This document shows positions 1 through 12,799 of a stretch of DNA of 64,000 nt, piece by piece (positions within the stretch are counted from its first letter, which is position 1; each line of letters opens with the position of its first letter). This DNA is from Noviherbaspirillum sp. L7-7A. Lineage in GTDB: Bacteria > Pseudomonadota > Gammaproteobacteria > Burkholderiales > Burkholderiaceae_D. The position numbers and the translations under genes are program-made. The stretch is taken from the NCBI RefSeq assembly GCF_019052805.1, contig NZ_JAHQRJ010000001.1:2914001-2978000 (forward strand). The letters are read 5' to 3'. Below the pieces are notes generated by a model. The model saw only the letters and a program-made list of their open reading frames with translations. It ran no database searches and had not been told where the DNA came from.

Positions 1-351
1 GTGCGCACCGACCTGTCGGCCACGCTGTTCCTGTCCGAACCGGAGGAATACGATGGCGGCGAACTGGTGATCGAGGACACCTTCGGCAGCCAGTCGGTGA
101 AGCTGGCCGCCGGCGACCTGATCCTGTACCCGGCGTCCAGCGTGCACCGGGTAGAGCCGGTTACCCGCGGCTGCCGCCTAGCCTCGTTCTTCTGGATAGA
201 GAGCATGGTGCGCGACGATGCACAGCGCCGCCTGCTGTTTGATCTGGACATGTCCATCCTCACCCTGCGCGGCACCGAGGGCGACACGCCGCCGGTGGTC
301 AAGCTGACCGGCTGCTATCACAACCTGTTGCGGATGTGGGCCGATACCTGA
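1..351 (+). CDS. piuC: PiuC/PKHX-type Fe(II)-dependent dioxygenase, C-terminal part
   Basis: This is the 3' end of a 2-oxoglutarate/Fe(II)-dependent oxygenase of the PiuC (PKHX hydroxylase) family, often linked to iron-uptake genes. The visible 116 residues contain the second half of the double-stranded beta-helix: an [11 protein letters not shown] strand, the YDGGEL turn, the [15 protein letters not shown] strand carrying the distal iron-binding His (about residue 49 of the visible part) and a following TRGCR segment with the Arg that normally binds 2-oxoglutarate. The proximal HxD lies before the window, so the GTG at base 1 is an internal codon, not the start. A hairpin terminator follows about 30 bases after the stop. 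Family assignment is firm; the substrate is unknown. Confidence 0.88.
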   Translation: MRTDLSATLFLSEPEEYDGGELVIEDTFGSQSVKLAAGDLILYPASSVHRVEPVTRGCRLASFFWIESMVRDDAQRRLLFDLDMSILTLRGTEGDTPPVVKLTGCYHNLLRMWADT

Positions 352-380
352 AGCCGGTGACTGGCTGGGAACATGAAAGC

Positions 381-407
381 AAAACGGCGCAAACAGCGCC
401 GTTTTTC
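381..407. terminator. Rho-independent terminator between piuC and GST
   Basis: A perfect 10-base inverted repeat (AAAACGGCGC at 381-390, GCGCCGTTTT at 396-405) closes a 5-base loop. It has A-rich and T-rich flanks on the two sides, so it can end transcription from both converging genes, piuC and the glutathione transferase. Confidence 0.85.
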
Positions 408-452
408 AATTGAAAGGTGTGCGGGAACACAACGCATACCTTTAATGGCGTC

Positions 453-1061
453 TTAATGCGGAACGCTATCTTTAAAGGAGGGCCGCTCGGACACCTTGTC
501 GAACAGGCGCGCCAGGTTCGGATAATCGTCGCGCCAGGTGATTTCCGGGAAACGGAAAGTCAGCCATCCCAGCGCGCAGCCGATGGCCACGTCGGCCAGC
601 GTGAACTGGTTACCCATGCAGTACGGCGTCTCGGCCAGGTCCTGCGACATGGTTTTCAGGCCGGCATGCACCTTGCCCATCTGGCGGTCGATCCAGATCT
701 GGCTCTGCTGCTCGACCGGACGCAGGGTTTTTTCCAGCCGCACCAGGATCGCGGCGTCGAGCACGCCATCGGCCAGGGCTTCCCAGCATTTGACGACCGC
801 GCGCTCGCGGCTTTGCGCGGGAATCAGCTTGCCGACCGGCGTCAGCGTATCCAGGTATTCGACGATGACGCGGGAGTCGAACAGCGCGGCGCCGTCTTCC
901 ATGATCAGGCAGGGCACCTTGCCCAGGGGATTGGATTGCGGAACGGTAGTTTCCGGCCCCCAGACGTTATCCAGTACCAGCTCGTAATCGAGCTTTTTTT
1001 CGGCCATGACGACGCGCACTTTACGCACATAAGGGCTGGCGAGGGAACCGAGTAGTTTCAT
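453..1061 (-). CDS. Glutathione S-transferase family protein (YibF-like)
   Basis: This 202-residue protein has the two-domain GST layout. The N-terminal thioredoxin-like domain (about 1-77) has the SPYVRKVR helix start with Ser9 as the likely glutathione-activating residue, the NPLGKVPCL segment with the cis-Pro, and FDSRVIVEYL, whose Asp-Ser contacts the gamma-glutamyl group. The helical C-terminal domain contains the GNQFTLADVAIGC N-capping motif found across GSTs. Length and motifs fit the YibF-like bacterial GSTs, whose substrates are poorly known. It stands alone on the minus strand, converging with piuC and divergent from purB. The start is the only good ATG at the beginning of the conserved first strand. 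Confidence 0.88.
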   Translation of the reverse strand: MKLLGSLASPYVRKVRVVMAEKKLDYELVLDNVWGPETTVPQSNPLGKVPCLIMEDGAALFDSRVIVEYLDTLTPVGKLIPAQSRERAVVKCWEALADGVLDAAILVRLEKTLRPVEQQSQIWIDRQMGKVHAGLKTMSQDLAETPYCMGNQFTLADVAIGCALGWLTFRFPEITWRDDYPNLARLFDKVSERPSFKDSVPH

Positions 1062-1178
1062 AGACAGTTTTTAGAATAGGTCGGGTCGATTATAGCACCC
1101 GGAAATTCGGGTTTAATCTGCAAAATACACGCGGTTTCGCGTCTGAACAAGGAAATTACGCACCGCCGCCAGTGGTAG

Positions 1179-2621
<1,443 letters not shown>

Positions 2622-2631
2622 GGTGGCTGAC

Positions 2632-2660
2632 GATGCCGGCCGCCGGGGCCGGTATCGGGT
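2632..2660. terminator. Possible terminator between purB and the effector-like gene
   Basis: GATGCCGGCC at 2632-2641 pairs with GGCCGGTATC at 2647-2656 (one mismatch) around a 5-base loop, followed by a short T-containing stretch. It lies in the 39 bases between two converging stop codons. The T-tract is weak, so the function is tentative. Confidence 0.35.
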
Positions 2661-5657
2661 TTATTGCTTCGAAGGATTCCTGTTCGGATACTTGTCCTTT
2701 AACAGCTCCTTGGTTGAAGGGTCCAGGTTGGATTTGTCAATCAGGTCATCGAACAATGCCACGAGACTGGGCATTTCCTCTCTGGTGCGCAAGCCGGCAG
2801 GATCGCGCTTGATTTCGGGATTGACCTTGCTTGGTATCTTGCGTGCGCCATAGCTGATCTTGTCGTACGTAGTGATTTTTTGCTCCCTGGAAGCCCATAT
2901 TTCCTCGTTACGCATTGCTTCGCTGCGAGCGTACAATTTGGCATTCGTCCAAATCTCACTCACCTTGTTTTGGTTTGCCACAGCCCCTTTCCCAAGCTCT
3001 TTCTTGCATCTGAGAAGTTTTTCTATATTCTTTGGGCTCAGATTAGAATTTAAGATCGCTTCCATGAATGCCTGGACCCGCTCAGGATTGCGCGAAGACA
3101 TGGCAATATAAAATGCGCCAAAATTATCGGACTCACGCCTTGCCAATAACAGATCAACCTTATGCGTTTCATCCAGTTTCGAGGCAAGGATAATTTCAAT
3201 AAAGCTGCGAATCATGTCCGGCGTGCCACGAATCAGCGCTCTGTAAAATGCGGATTTTTTCTTGTGCGGCATGCTTATCAGCTGCATGGCCTCATTGGAT
3301 GACAGCCCATTCCCGGGATCCAGCACAGCGTCGAGATAAGCTTTTACCATTGCCACATTGTTATTCATGATCGCCGCATGCATGGCCGGCAGCGTACTAG
3401 TCAAGGCCTTGTCATAGGCTTCCTTCGTTTCCTTTCTGAGTTCAGCCACCTTTTCCGGCAGAAGTTTTTTATGTATCCGCGAAAGCGTTTCGTAGTAGGG
3501 CTTTTTTTCCGTTCGTAATCGATCGATGTCAGGCAAAGGTCGGGTTCCATCAGGATTGAGTTCATTCAGGTAGGCATCCGCTGTGGCAAAGTAAAACCGT
3601 TCAACGTAAGCAGGAAGCTCGTCAGTCAGCGGCGCTGTCTCTAACGCTTGAAGCTGAACGCGTTTGTCTTCGAAGCTGGCATTGGAAGCAAGCACTTTCC
3701 GGACTGCCTCCTTTACTCCCGCCGCATCGCCCTTGCCATTCAGAAGAAGCTCCCGCAGATGCTTTCCGCGAGGTTGAAGACGGGGCGGCTTCTTCTGTCC
3801 GTTGGCTGCATCCACACGATCCTGATAGCTGGCCAAGTGTTCCATCTTGTTGAGAGGGGATGCAGGCAGCAACCTACAGCAGGCAGACACATCAATCACG
3901 GGCGCAATGACACGATGGGCAAAGTCGAAGCCGGTTTCACCATTCTGCTTTCTTGTTTTGGATATGGCTTGATAGAGCTGCTTCGGATCCATGAGGTACA
4001 GGTGCGTAATCAGCACGCACCGGCTGGCTTCAGGCAATTGACTTAATTCCGCCAGATCCATCAACAGATACACTGTCGCAGCGGCTATCCGGGCGTTATT
4101 CCTTCCCGGCGTGGACATCTCCCTCGACCGCTCCAGGAGGCGCTGGTAAAAAGCATTCAGGAAGGGCTTCGTGCGGGCGGCTTTTGCAATGAAATCTTCC
4201 AGAATTTTTACAACGCCCTTATTAGCCTCAATAAAACCATGCAGCATTGCCGATGGAGGAATTTTTATTTCAGGATTTTTTCCCAGTTCCTCATTCAACA
4301 ACCCCATCAATAAGGCAGTGGTAACGATTTCATCACCCAAGGCGTCAAGCAGCTGACCGAGAATCACCTTCTTGCCGGTGTCATGATGGTTGTCCAAGGC
4401 ATCGAGAAACCCGATAGCATATTCAAGCTTCAGGCAGGCATCCTCCGATGTGGCCATATCTTGCAAAACCTGCTGAATGGTGTCGGTTGAACGTTGCTTA
4501 CCGGGCGCATTAACGGCCTGAATCTTTAATTTGGCTTCTTTGGATTGCTGCTGAAATTTCCTCAGGTTTTCGGCATCATCTGGTGGGTAAGCTTGCTCCA
4601 TGCCTGAGCCCTCGCCATCCAGATTATGGTAATCGCTGTCGGTGCTATCAATGGCGCTTCCGGCATAGGTACACACCAGCGCATCGATGACTTTCCTTCT
4701 GTCCTGCACGGACATCGGCAGAGAAGCCAGTTTGCGCAAGCGCAGCAAATAGACAGCTTGCTCCTTCGAATCAAAAAGCTTCAAGGCGGGTGCCAGCCTG
4801 ACCAATGCGGCACAGCGGCTGTCCGGACTCATCTGCTCGATCATGCCCAGCGTCTTTTCAAAGAATTCTTTCTGCTTGCCGGATGGGAGACGGGAAATGG
4901 ACTCCGCATTCTTCACAGCCGCAATGGATTGTTGGTCTGGCTGGACGCTTAAAGCAATGTAAGAGCGGCGCTTCTCCTTCGTGCGAGCGTTGGGCGTGCG
5001 CTTTTCCACCTGGCTTGACGACGACTCCCCTTCCTCGCTGTTCGAACTTGACGCTTTGTAAACAGGCACTGTGGTGGCCGTTGTTGTCGTGGTAGTCGTC
5101 GTTGTCGTGGTAGTTGTTGTCGTGCTCGTGGCGGCTGCCTTCGTTCTGGCCTTGAGAGTCTGTTTCCTTATAAGAGACCCAGCCTTTTTGGCTGTATTGC
5201 GCCCACTCGAGTTTTTTCCCGTGCCCTCGTCGATCAAGGGAGAACGGATGTCATTGTCATTGTCATTGTCATTGTCATTGTCCGTTTCCCGCCTTTGCTT
5301 ATTCGATGAGCCGGGACTACGCCGACCGGACTCCGAGGTACTGGCACTTTCAATGATGGTTGCGCTCAGTTGCGTTTTCGAGCCTTCCTGCATGACCTTT
5401 ATGCCAGAGCCTGCTCGCGTATTGAGGCGGGACCGCGCCCTGGAAAAATCGGGATGAGCCGAAACATTCTTGCTGTCTTTGGTCTTTAACTTGGGCGCAA
5501 CAGAACCAGGCGCCTTTATTACCGGGACATCTGACTTGCCAGGAGATGCTTCCTCCTCGCTTGAAAAATCTTTCAACTCGCGCGGACTATTACTTCGACT
5601 ACTGCTAGCGCTATATCTCTTCGACCCGCCCGATAATTCCGCGCTTGATTCCGACAT
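2661..5657 (-). CDS. Large effector-like protein with low-complexity N-terminus and ankyrin-like helical repeats
   Basis: This predicted 998-residue protein matches no family I can name. The start at 5657 is chosen because GGAGG lies about 6 bases upstream; the open frame extends further but has no better ribosome site. Residues 1-250 are disordered and rich in Ser, Arg, Lys and Thr, including an Asp-Asn run (about 125-136) and about 15 consecutive Thr (about 175-192). The middle is alpha-helical and charged. About residues 750-900 hold repeated units with the pattern AFY.A(L/M)....(D/E).(I/V)..F(I/M)E.(I/V)L.S, resembling loose ankyrin repeats. The same block occurs in the protein at 32334-35108, so the two are paralogues. 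There is no signal peptide or membrane segment. The coding sequence is richer in A and T than secF and purB. A type III effector is my inference. Confidence 0.72.
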   Translation of the reverse strand: MSESSAELSGGSKRYSASSSRSNSPRELKDFSSEEEASPGKSDVPVIKAPGSVAPKLKTKDSKNVSAHPDFSRARSRLNTRAGSGIKVMQEGSKTQLSATIIESASTSESGRRSPGSSNKQRRETDNDNDNDNDNDIRSPLIDEGTGKNSSGRNTAKKAGSLIRKQTLKARTKAAATSTTTTTTTTTTTTTTTATTVPVYKASSSNSEEGESSSSQVEKRTPNARTKEKRRSYIALSVQPDQQSIAAVKNAESISRLPSGKQKEFFEKTLGMIEQMSPDSRCAALVRLAPALKLFDSKEQAVYLLRLRKLASLPMSVQDRRKVIDALVCTYAGSAIDSTDSDYHNLDGEGSGMEQAYPPDDAENLRKFQQQSKEAKLKIQAVNAPGKQRSTDTIQQVLQDMATSEDACLKLEYAIGFLDALDNHHDTGKKVILGQLLDALGDEIVTTALLMGLLNEELGKNPEIKIPPSAMLHGFIEANKGVVKILEDFIAKAARTKPFLNAFYQRLLERSREMSTPGRNNARIAAATVYLLMDLAELSQLPEASRCVLITHLYLMDPKQLYQAISKTRKQNGETGFDFAHRVIAPVIDVSACCRLLPASPLNKMEHLASYQDRVDAANGQKKPPRLQPRGKHLRELLLNGKGDAAGVKEAVRKVLASNASFEDKRVQLQALETAPLTDELPAYVERFYFATADAYLNELNPDGTRPLPDIDRLRTEKKPYYETLSRIHKKLLPEKVAELRKETKEAYDKALTSTLPAMHAAIMNNNVAMVKAYLDAVLDPGNGLSSNEAMQLISMPHKKKSAFYRALIRGTPDMIRSFIEIILASKLDETHKVDLLLARRESDNFGAFYIAMSSRNPERVQAFMEAILNSNLSPKNIEKLLRCKKELGKGAVANQNKVSEIWTNAKLYARSEAMRNEEIWASREQKITTYDKISYGARKIPSKVNPEIKRDPAGLRTREEMPSLVALFDDLIDKSNLDPSTKELLKDKYPNRNPSKQ
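5251..5280. repeat. In-frame hexanucleotide repeat (TCATTG)5
   Basis: Five perfect tandem copies of TCATTG lie inside the effector-like gene at 2661-5657 and encode an alternating Asp-Asn run. Copy-number change would alter protein length by two residues per unit without a frameshift. Confidence 0.95.
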
Positions 5658-5836
5658 GAATGTCCTCCGGGTTAGTGTTATGCAAGACGACGTCTCAAGG
5701 ACGATGTCGGCCTTCGTAACACTTGCAGGGGAAGAATTCAATGCCGTAACAGGACGCCTGTCACGCTGACCTGCCAGGCCTGGCGGCCCGGCTCGCGCAG
5801 GCCGTTGCGGCCCGCGCTTGCTGCATCATGCAAACA

Positions 5837-6781
5837 TCAAACCACAGCGCCGCCGGTGGTGTCCTTTTCCTTTGCCGGCTTGAGCAGGTCTTCGCGCTTG
5901 ACGCCCAGCCACATGGCCACGGCAGCTGCGACGAATACCGACGAGTAAATGCCGAACAGAATGCCGATGGTCAGCGCAATGGCGAAGTAATGCAGCGTCG
6001 GGCCGCCGAACAGCAGCATCGACAGCACCATCACTTCGGTCGAGCCGTGGGTGATGATGGTGCGGGAAATCGTGCTCGTGATGGCATGGTTCATCACATC
6101 TGCCGTGGCCAGCTTGCCATAGCGGCGGTCGCGGAAGGTTTCGCGGACACGATCGAACACCACCACCGACTCGTTGACCGAATAGCCCAGCACCGCCAGC
6201 ACCGCAGCCAGCACGGTCAGCGAGAACTCCCACTGGAAGAAGGCAAAGAAGCCCAGGATGATCACCACGTCATGCAGGTTGGCGACGATGGCCGCCACCG
6301 CGAACTTCCATTCGAAGCGGAAGGCCAGGTAGATCACGATGCCCAGCACCACCATGCCCAATGCCATGAGGCCGTCATGCGTCAGTTCCTCGCCCACCTG
6401 CGGGCCCACGAATTCAACCCGGCGCAGTTCCACCGTCGGGTCCTGCGCCTTGAGGCCGCCCAGCACCTTTTCGCTGACCTGGGTCGAGTTCAGGCCCTTT
6501 TGCGTTGGCAGGCGGATCAGCACGTCGTGTGCGGTGCCGAAGCTCTGCACCTGGCTGTCGGTAAAGCCCATGCCGACCACGTTCTGCCTGATTCCCTCGA
6601 TATTGGCGCTCTGCGGATAAGCCACCTCCATCACGGTGCCGCCGGTGAACTCGATCGACAGGTGCAGTCCCTTGTGAACCAGGAAGAACACCGCGGCGAC
6701 GAAGGTCAGCGCCGAGATCACGTTGAAGATCAACGCGTGGCGCATGAAGGGAATATCTTTCTTGATGCGGAAAAGTTCCAT
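5837..6781 (-). CDS. secF: Protein translocase subunit SecF
   Basis: SecF pairs with SecD in the inner membrane and uses the proton motive force to help SecYEG-driven export. The 314-residue protein has the typical six membrane spans: one near residue 20 (ISALTFVAAVFFLV), a periplasmic domain with the FTGGTVMEV segment, then five clustered spans from about 140, with the conserved GYSVNESVVVFDRVRE loop. A ribosome site (AGAGGA) precedes the start, 30 bases after the secD stop, so the two are co-transcribed. An effector-like gene lies 179 bases downstream on the same strand. Confidence 0.98.
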   Translation of the reverse strand: MELFRIKKDIPFMRHALIFNVISALTFVAAVFFLVHKGLHLSIEFTGGTVMEVAYPQSANIEGIRQNVVGMGFTDSQVQSFGTAHDVLIRLPTQKGLNSTQVSEKVLGGLKAQDPTVELRRVEFVGPQVGEELTHDGLMALGMVVLGIVIYLAFRFEWKFAVAAIVANLHDVVIILGFFAFFQWEFSLTVLAAVLAVLGYSVNESVVVFDRVRETFRDRRYGKLATADVMNHAITSTISRTIITHGSTEVMVLSMLLFGGPTLHYFAIALTIGILFGIYSSVFVAAAVAMWLGVKREDLLKPAKEKDTTGGAVV

Positions 6782-6811
6782 GGAATCCTCTGATGTCGGT
6801 AGGGGCCAGGC

Positions 6812-8671
6812 TCAGGTGCCCGGCTTCCAGATCTGGCCGATCGATATGCCGGTGAGTTTCTTCTTGCGGCCGTACCACAGGTTGGCAACGCCGCGCGAAA
6901 TGAACACCGACGAGAAGATCGAGGTGGCAATGCCCAGGCAGTGCACCACGGCGAAGCCGCGGATCGGCCCGGAGCCGAAGATCAGGAGCGCGAGGCCGGC
7001 AATCAGCGTGGTGACGTTGGAGTCGAGAATCGTGGCCCAGGCGCGGTCGAAGCCGGTGGCGATCGCCGAATGCGGCGAAGCGCCATTCCTCAGTTCCTCG
7101 CGGATGCGCTCGTTGATCAGCACGTTGGCGTCGATCGCCATGCCCAGCGTGAAGGCGATTGCGGCGATGCCGGGCAGGGTCAGCGTGGCCTGCAGCAGCG
7201 ACAGGATGGAGATCAGCAACAGCAGGTTGACTGCCAGCGCGAACACGCTGAAGAAGCCGAACAGCATGTAGTAGATCACCATGAAGACCGCGATGGCGGC
7301 GAAGCCGTAAAGCGTGGAATTGAAGCCCTTGGCGATGTTCTCGGCGCCGAGCTGCGGGCCGATGGTGCGTTCCTCGATGATTTCCATCGGCGCGGCCAGC
7401 GAGCCGGCGCGCAGCAGCAGCGCCAGGTCGTTGGATGCCTCGGAAGAGCCCATGCCTGTAATCTGGAAGCGCGCGCCAAGCTCGTCGCGGATGGTGGCCA
7501 CGGTCAGCACTTCGCCGCGGTTCTTCTCGAACAGCACGATGGCCATCAGCTTGCCGATCTTGTTGCGGGTGGCTTCGCGCATGCGGCGGCCGCCGTCGCC
7601 GTTGAGGTCGATGCCGACCGCGGGCTGCTGGTTCTGGTCGAAGCTGGCGGAGGCATTGGAAATATAGTCGCCGGTGATGATCGGATCCTTGTACAGCACC
7701 ACGGGCGCGCCGCGGCCGACCTTGAACAGTTCGGATCCGAACGGAATGGCGGCGGTTTCCTCAGTGCCGCGAGTCACCGTCTCATCGACGAAGCGCACTT
7801 CCAGCGTGGCGGTGCGGCCGATGATGTCCTTGGCGCGCGATACGTCCTGCACGCCCGGCAGCTGCACCACGATGCGGTCCGCGCCCTGGCGCTGGATCAG
7901 CGGCTCGGCCACGCCGAGTTCATTGACGCGCTTGGATAGGGTGGTGATGTTCTGCTGCACCGCGTCTTCCACCGTGTTCTTCAGTGCCTCGGGGCGCAGG
8001 CTGGCCACCAGCGACAAGTCGGCGCCATTTCCGGCATCGGCCAGCACCAGCTCCGACAGTTGCGAGGCCAGCGCTTCGCGCGCGGCATTGCGGGTGGCTT
8101 CATCGCGGAAGCGCACTTCGACGCTGTCGCCGCTGCGGCCGATGCCGGCGTAGCGGATCTTCTTGTCCACCAGGATGCTGCGCACGCTGGTCTGCAGGCC
8201 CTGCAGCCGCTTGTTCATCACTGCCTTGGTGTCGACCTGCATCAGGAAATGCACGCCGCCCCGCAGGTCCAGGCCCAGGTACATCGGGAAGGCATGCAGG
8301 CCCTGCAGCCAGCGCGGTGTGTTGGGCAGCAGGTTGAAGGCCACCAGGTAGGTCGGGTCGGCCGGATCGCGGTTCAGCTCCTTTTCAAGGATGCCCTTGG
8401 CCTTGAACTGGGTGTCGGTATCGGCGAAGCGCACACGCACCGAACCCTGGGTGCCGATGGTTTCGTAGACGATGCCCTGGGCCGGCAGGCCCACCTTCTG
8501 CAGCGCGCCCTCCACCAGGCCGGTGACGCTGTTATCGACCTTGACGGTCGCCTTGGCGCTGCTCACCTGGAGCGCCGGCGATTCGCCAAAGAAATTGGGC
8601 AACGTATAGATCACGCCGAACAGCAGCGCGATGACGATGATGATGTATTTCCAGAGGGGATAGCGGTTCAT
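6812..8671 (-). CDS. secD: Protein translocase subunit SecD
   Basis: This 619-residue inner-membrane protein is the SecD half of the SecDF translocation motor. It starts with one membrane span (YIIIVIALLFGVIYTLPNF), followed by a large periplasmic region with the LGLDLRGGVHFLMQVD motif, then a C-terminal cluster of five spans with TLPGIAAIAFTLGMAIDANV. That segment contains the conserved Asp of the proton path. Length agrees with other proteobacterial SecD proteins. It sits between yajC and secF in the conserved order, with 93 bases between the yajC stop and its start. Confidence 0.98.
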   Translation of the reverse strand: MNRYPLWKYIIIVIALLFGVIYTLPNFFGESPALQVSSAKATVKVDNSVTGLVEGALQKVGLPAQGIVYETIGTQGSVRVRFADTDTQFKAKGILEKELNRDPADPTYLVAFNLLPNTPRWLQGLHAFPMYLGLDLRGGVHFLMQVDTKAVMNKRLQGLQTSVRSILVDKKIRYAGIGRSGDSVEVRFRDEATRNAAREALASQLSELVLADAGNGADLSLVASLRPEALKNTVEDAVQQNITTLSKRVNELGVAEPLIQRQGADRIVVQLPGVQDVSRAKDIIGRTATLEVRFVDETVTRGTEETAAIPFGSELFKVGRGAPVVLYKDPIITGDYISNASASFDQNQQPAVGIDLNGDGGRRMREATRNKIGKLMAIVLFEKNRGEVLTVATIRDELGARFQITGMGSSEASNDLALLLRAGSLAAPMEIIEERTIGPQLGAENIAKGFNSTLYGFAAIAVFMVIYYMLFGFFSVFALAVNLLLLISILSLLQATLTLPGIAAIAFTLGMAIDANVLINERIREELRNGASPHSAIATGFDRAWATILDSNVTTLIAGLALLIFGSGPIRGFAVVHCLGIATSIFSSVFISRGVANLWYGRKKKLTGISIGQIWKPGT

Positions 8672-8764
8672 GGCATGGGAGCATTCAGAAGAGGATCGCG
8701 GCCCTGGGGAGGCCGCTGCGGGACATTGGCTGCGCCCCGCTGCGCCGCTCGTACCGGGTAGGTA

Positions 8765-9091
8765 TTAAAGCGCCTTGATGGTGCCCTTGGGCAGCAGGGT
8801 GGCGACGGCGGCTTTCTGCACCACTACTTCGGTGCCGTTGGCGATGTCGAGCGTGACATAGGCGTCGGCCACCTTGGTGACGCGACCCAGCATGCCGCCC
8901 ACGGTGACCACTTCATCGCCCTTGGCCAGCGCGTCCATCATGGCCCGTTGTTCCTTCTGCCGCTTCATTTGCGGACGGATCATCAGGAAATACAGGACCA
9001 CGAACATCAGGATGATGGGCAGGAAACTGGTCAGGCTGCTTTCCAGACCGCCCGCACCGGCCGCCTGGGCGTATGCATTCGATATCAACAT
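8765..9091 (-). CDS. yajC: Preprotein translocase subunit YajC
   Basis: YajC is a small accessory membrane protein of the Sec holotranslocon. The start at 9091 gives 108 residues beginning MLISNAYAQ. It is preferred over longer in-frame starts because GGTGGAG lies about 8 bases upstream and YajC proteins normally begin here. One membrane span (SFLPIILMFVVLYFLMIRPQ) is followed by the family motif RPQMKRQKE and a cytoplasmic domain with GDEVVTVGGMLGRV. It belongs to the yajC-secD-secF transcript; the usual neighbour tgt is separated from it here by an ankyrin gene. Confidence 0.97.
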   Translation of the reverse strand: MLISNAYAQAAGAGGLESSLTSFLPIILMFVVLYFLMIRPQMKRQKEQRAMMDALAKGDEVVTVGGMLGRVTKVADAYVTLDIANGTEVVVQKAAVATLLPKGTIKAL

Positions 9092-9183
9092 GTGTACTGC
9101 TCCACCTTGTAGTTTTGAAAGACCCGGCATTTTAGCACCGCTTACCCGGTTTTCCGCGCCGCCCGGCAGTGGCGGCGCCGTGT

Positions 9184-10326
9184 TCAATCTGTCGCGCCGC
9201 CCAGCGTCAGGGTACTGACGATGGCGGGAATATTTACCCGCCGTGCGATGTCCAGCGCCGTTTCGCCATGGACAGTGCGCATCTGCGGATCGGCGCCAAG
9301 AGCCAGCAGCATGCGCACGATATCCGTCTGGCCACGGAGGCAGGCGATATGCAGCGGGCGCTGGCCGAGACGGTTTTCCAGCGTGATGTCGGCGCCTGCG
9401 CGCAGTAGCAGCATGACGGAATTGACGGACGGAAGTGCACAGGCACAGGAAAGCGCGGTGTTGCCGTCCCCGTTGCGTACATTTAACGCTGCCCGCCAAA
9501 CCAGCAGGGCCTTGAGCGCTGGCTGGTTGCAAGCAAGGGCGGCCAGGTGCAAGGGCGTGTTTCCCCATGCATCCGCATGCGCCGCTGTCCGCAGGTTTGC
9601 CAGGCAAGGCAGGAAGGCATGGCGCATGTTCAGCACCGCATGGTGCAGGGGCGTGCGACCGTTGCGATCGGTCACGGCGATATCAGCGCTGGCGCTCAGC
9701 GCGTAGCGCAACAGGTTGGGCAGATTCGCATTGACCAAGGGAATCAGAAGTGCCGTGACATCCTTGCGGGACAGGGTCCAGACCGCGCCCGCGGCGCGCA
9801 GGGTCTCGGCAATGATGAATTGCTCGTGATCGATCGCATGGTCCAGCGCGGTCAGGCCATGATGATCACGCGCAGTGACATCCGCGCCTTCCCAGAGCAG
9901 TGCCTGCACGGCTTGCTGGTCGCCACGGATACAGGTTTCAACCAGCGCCGCGGTTGCTCCCGGTGCCCGGGTATTGCGTTCCTCATTCAGGCAAGGTTCT
10001 GCCGGACTGGTACGGTTGGGGCTGGTGATCAGATCGGCATCTGCTTTCCAGTTGAAGCAGTGCCGCCGTACTTTTTCGTCAAGCATTTTCCGCGGCGCCT
10101 TGTATCCGGGTTGCGAAAATGCTGCTGGATCAAGCTGATGCCAGTGGTCGTCCAGCTGCGGCATGAGCCGGTTGCCTGCATTGTTCTCTTGCGTAGCGGG
10201 CACGGCAACAATGCGCGGCGCCAGCGCAACCTCCAGGTGGGGAAAGGATGGTTCCGACCATCCGGGATGATTCTCCTGCAGCCGTAGCCAGACAGCCGGC
10301 ACGTCGTCATCGTATAGCGCATTCAT
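9184..10326 (-). CDS. Ankyrin-repeat protein inserted between tgt and yajC
   Basis: This is a predicted 380-residue protein. The start at 10326 has GAGGAG 6-7 bases upstream; the adjacent ATG at 10329 is an alternative. Residues 1-110 match nothing I know. From about 115 to the end there are at least six ankyrin repeats, seen as units such as DHHGLTALDHAID, DRNGRTPLHHAVL, DAWGNTPLHLAAL, NGDGNTALSCACA, NRLGQRPLHIACL and TVHGETALDIARR. There is no signal peptide or membrane span. Ankyrin repeats bind proteins. In bacteria, stand-alone ankyrin proteins are often secreted effectors but can also be periplasmic or cytosolic partners. Its position breaks the conserved queA-tgt-yajC-secD-secF order on the same strand. 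Confidence 0.8.
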   Translation of the reverse strand: MNALYDDDVPAVWLRLQENHPGWSEPSFPHLEVALAPRIVAVPATQENNAGNRLMPQLDDHWHQLDPAAFSQPGYKAPRKMLDEKVRRHCFNWKADADLITSPNRTSPAEPCLNEERNTRAPGATAALVETCIRGDQQAVQALLWEGADVTARDHHGLTALDHAIDHEQFIIAETLRAAGAVWTLSRKDVTALLIPLVNANLPNLLRYALSASADIAVTDRNGRTPLHHAVLNMRHAFLPCLANLRTAAHADAWGNTPLHLAALACNQPALKALLVWRAALNVRNGDGNTALSCACALPSVNSVMLLLRAGADITLENRLGQRPLHIACLRGQTDIVRMLLALGADPQMRTVHGETALDIARRVNIPAIVSTLTLGGATD

Positions 10327-10529
10327 CATGGAGCTCCTCAAGCGAGTCGTGGCAGGTCATCTCCCGCTGCCGGCAACGCCGCGGCGGGGGAGTCAAACGA
10401 GACAACGCTGGCTTGCCTGAGCCAGGCTTGCCCGGTTGACTTGCACCGTGAGGAAAAGCCAGCGCGTACCTGTTCCATCGACAAGCGCTGCCGCATGCCT
10501 TGCAGCGACAGGCTCTGCGCCAGCGCAAA

Positions 10530-12675
<2,146 letters not shown>

Positions 12676-12799
12676 GCGATGCGGTGGGTATCGGAGCAGG
12701 CCTGGAACTGCTATGGTTACAGGTTTGTAAATCAGGCGGCAATGGCGTAACCATCGCGAAAACCCGCTATTTTACGCTGTACCGCGCAGTTCCTATCAA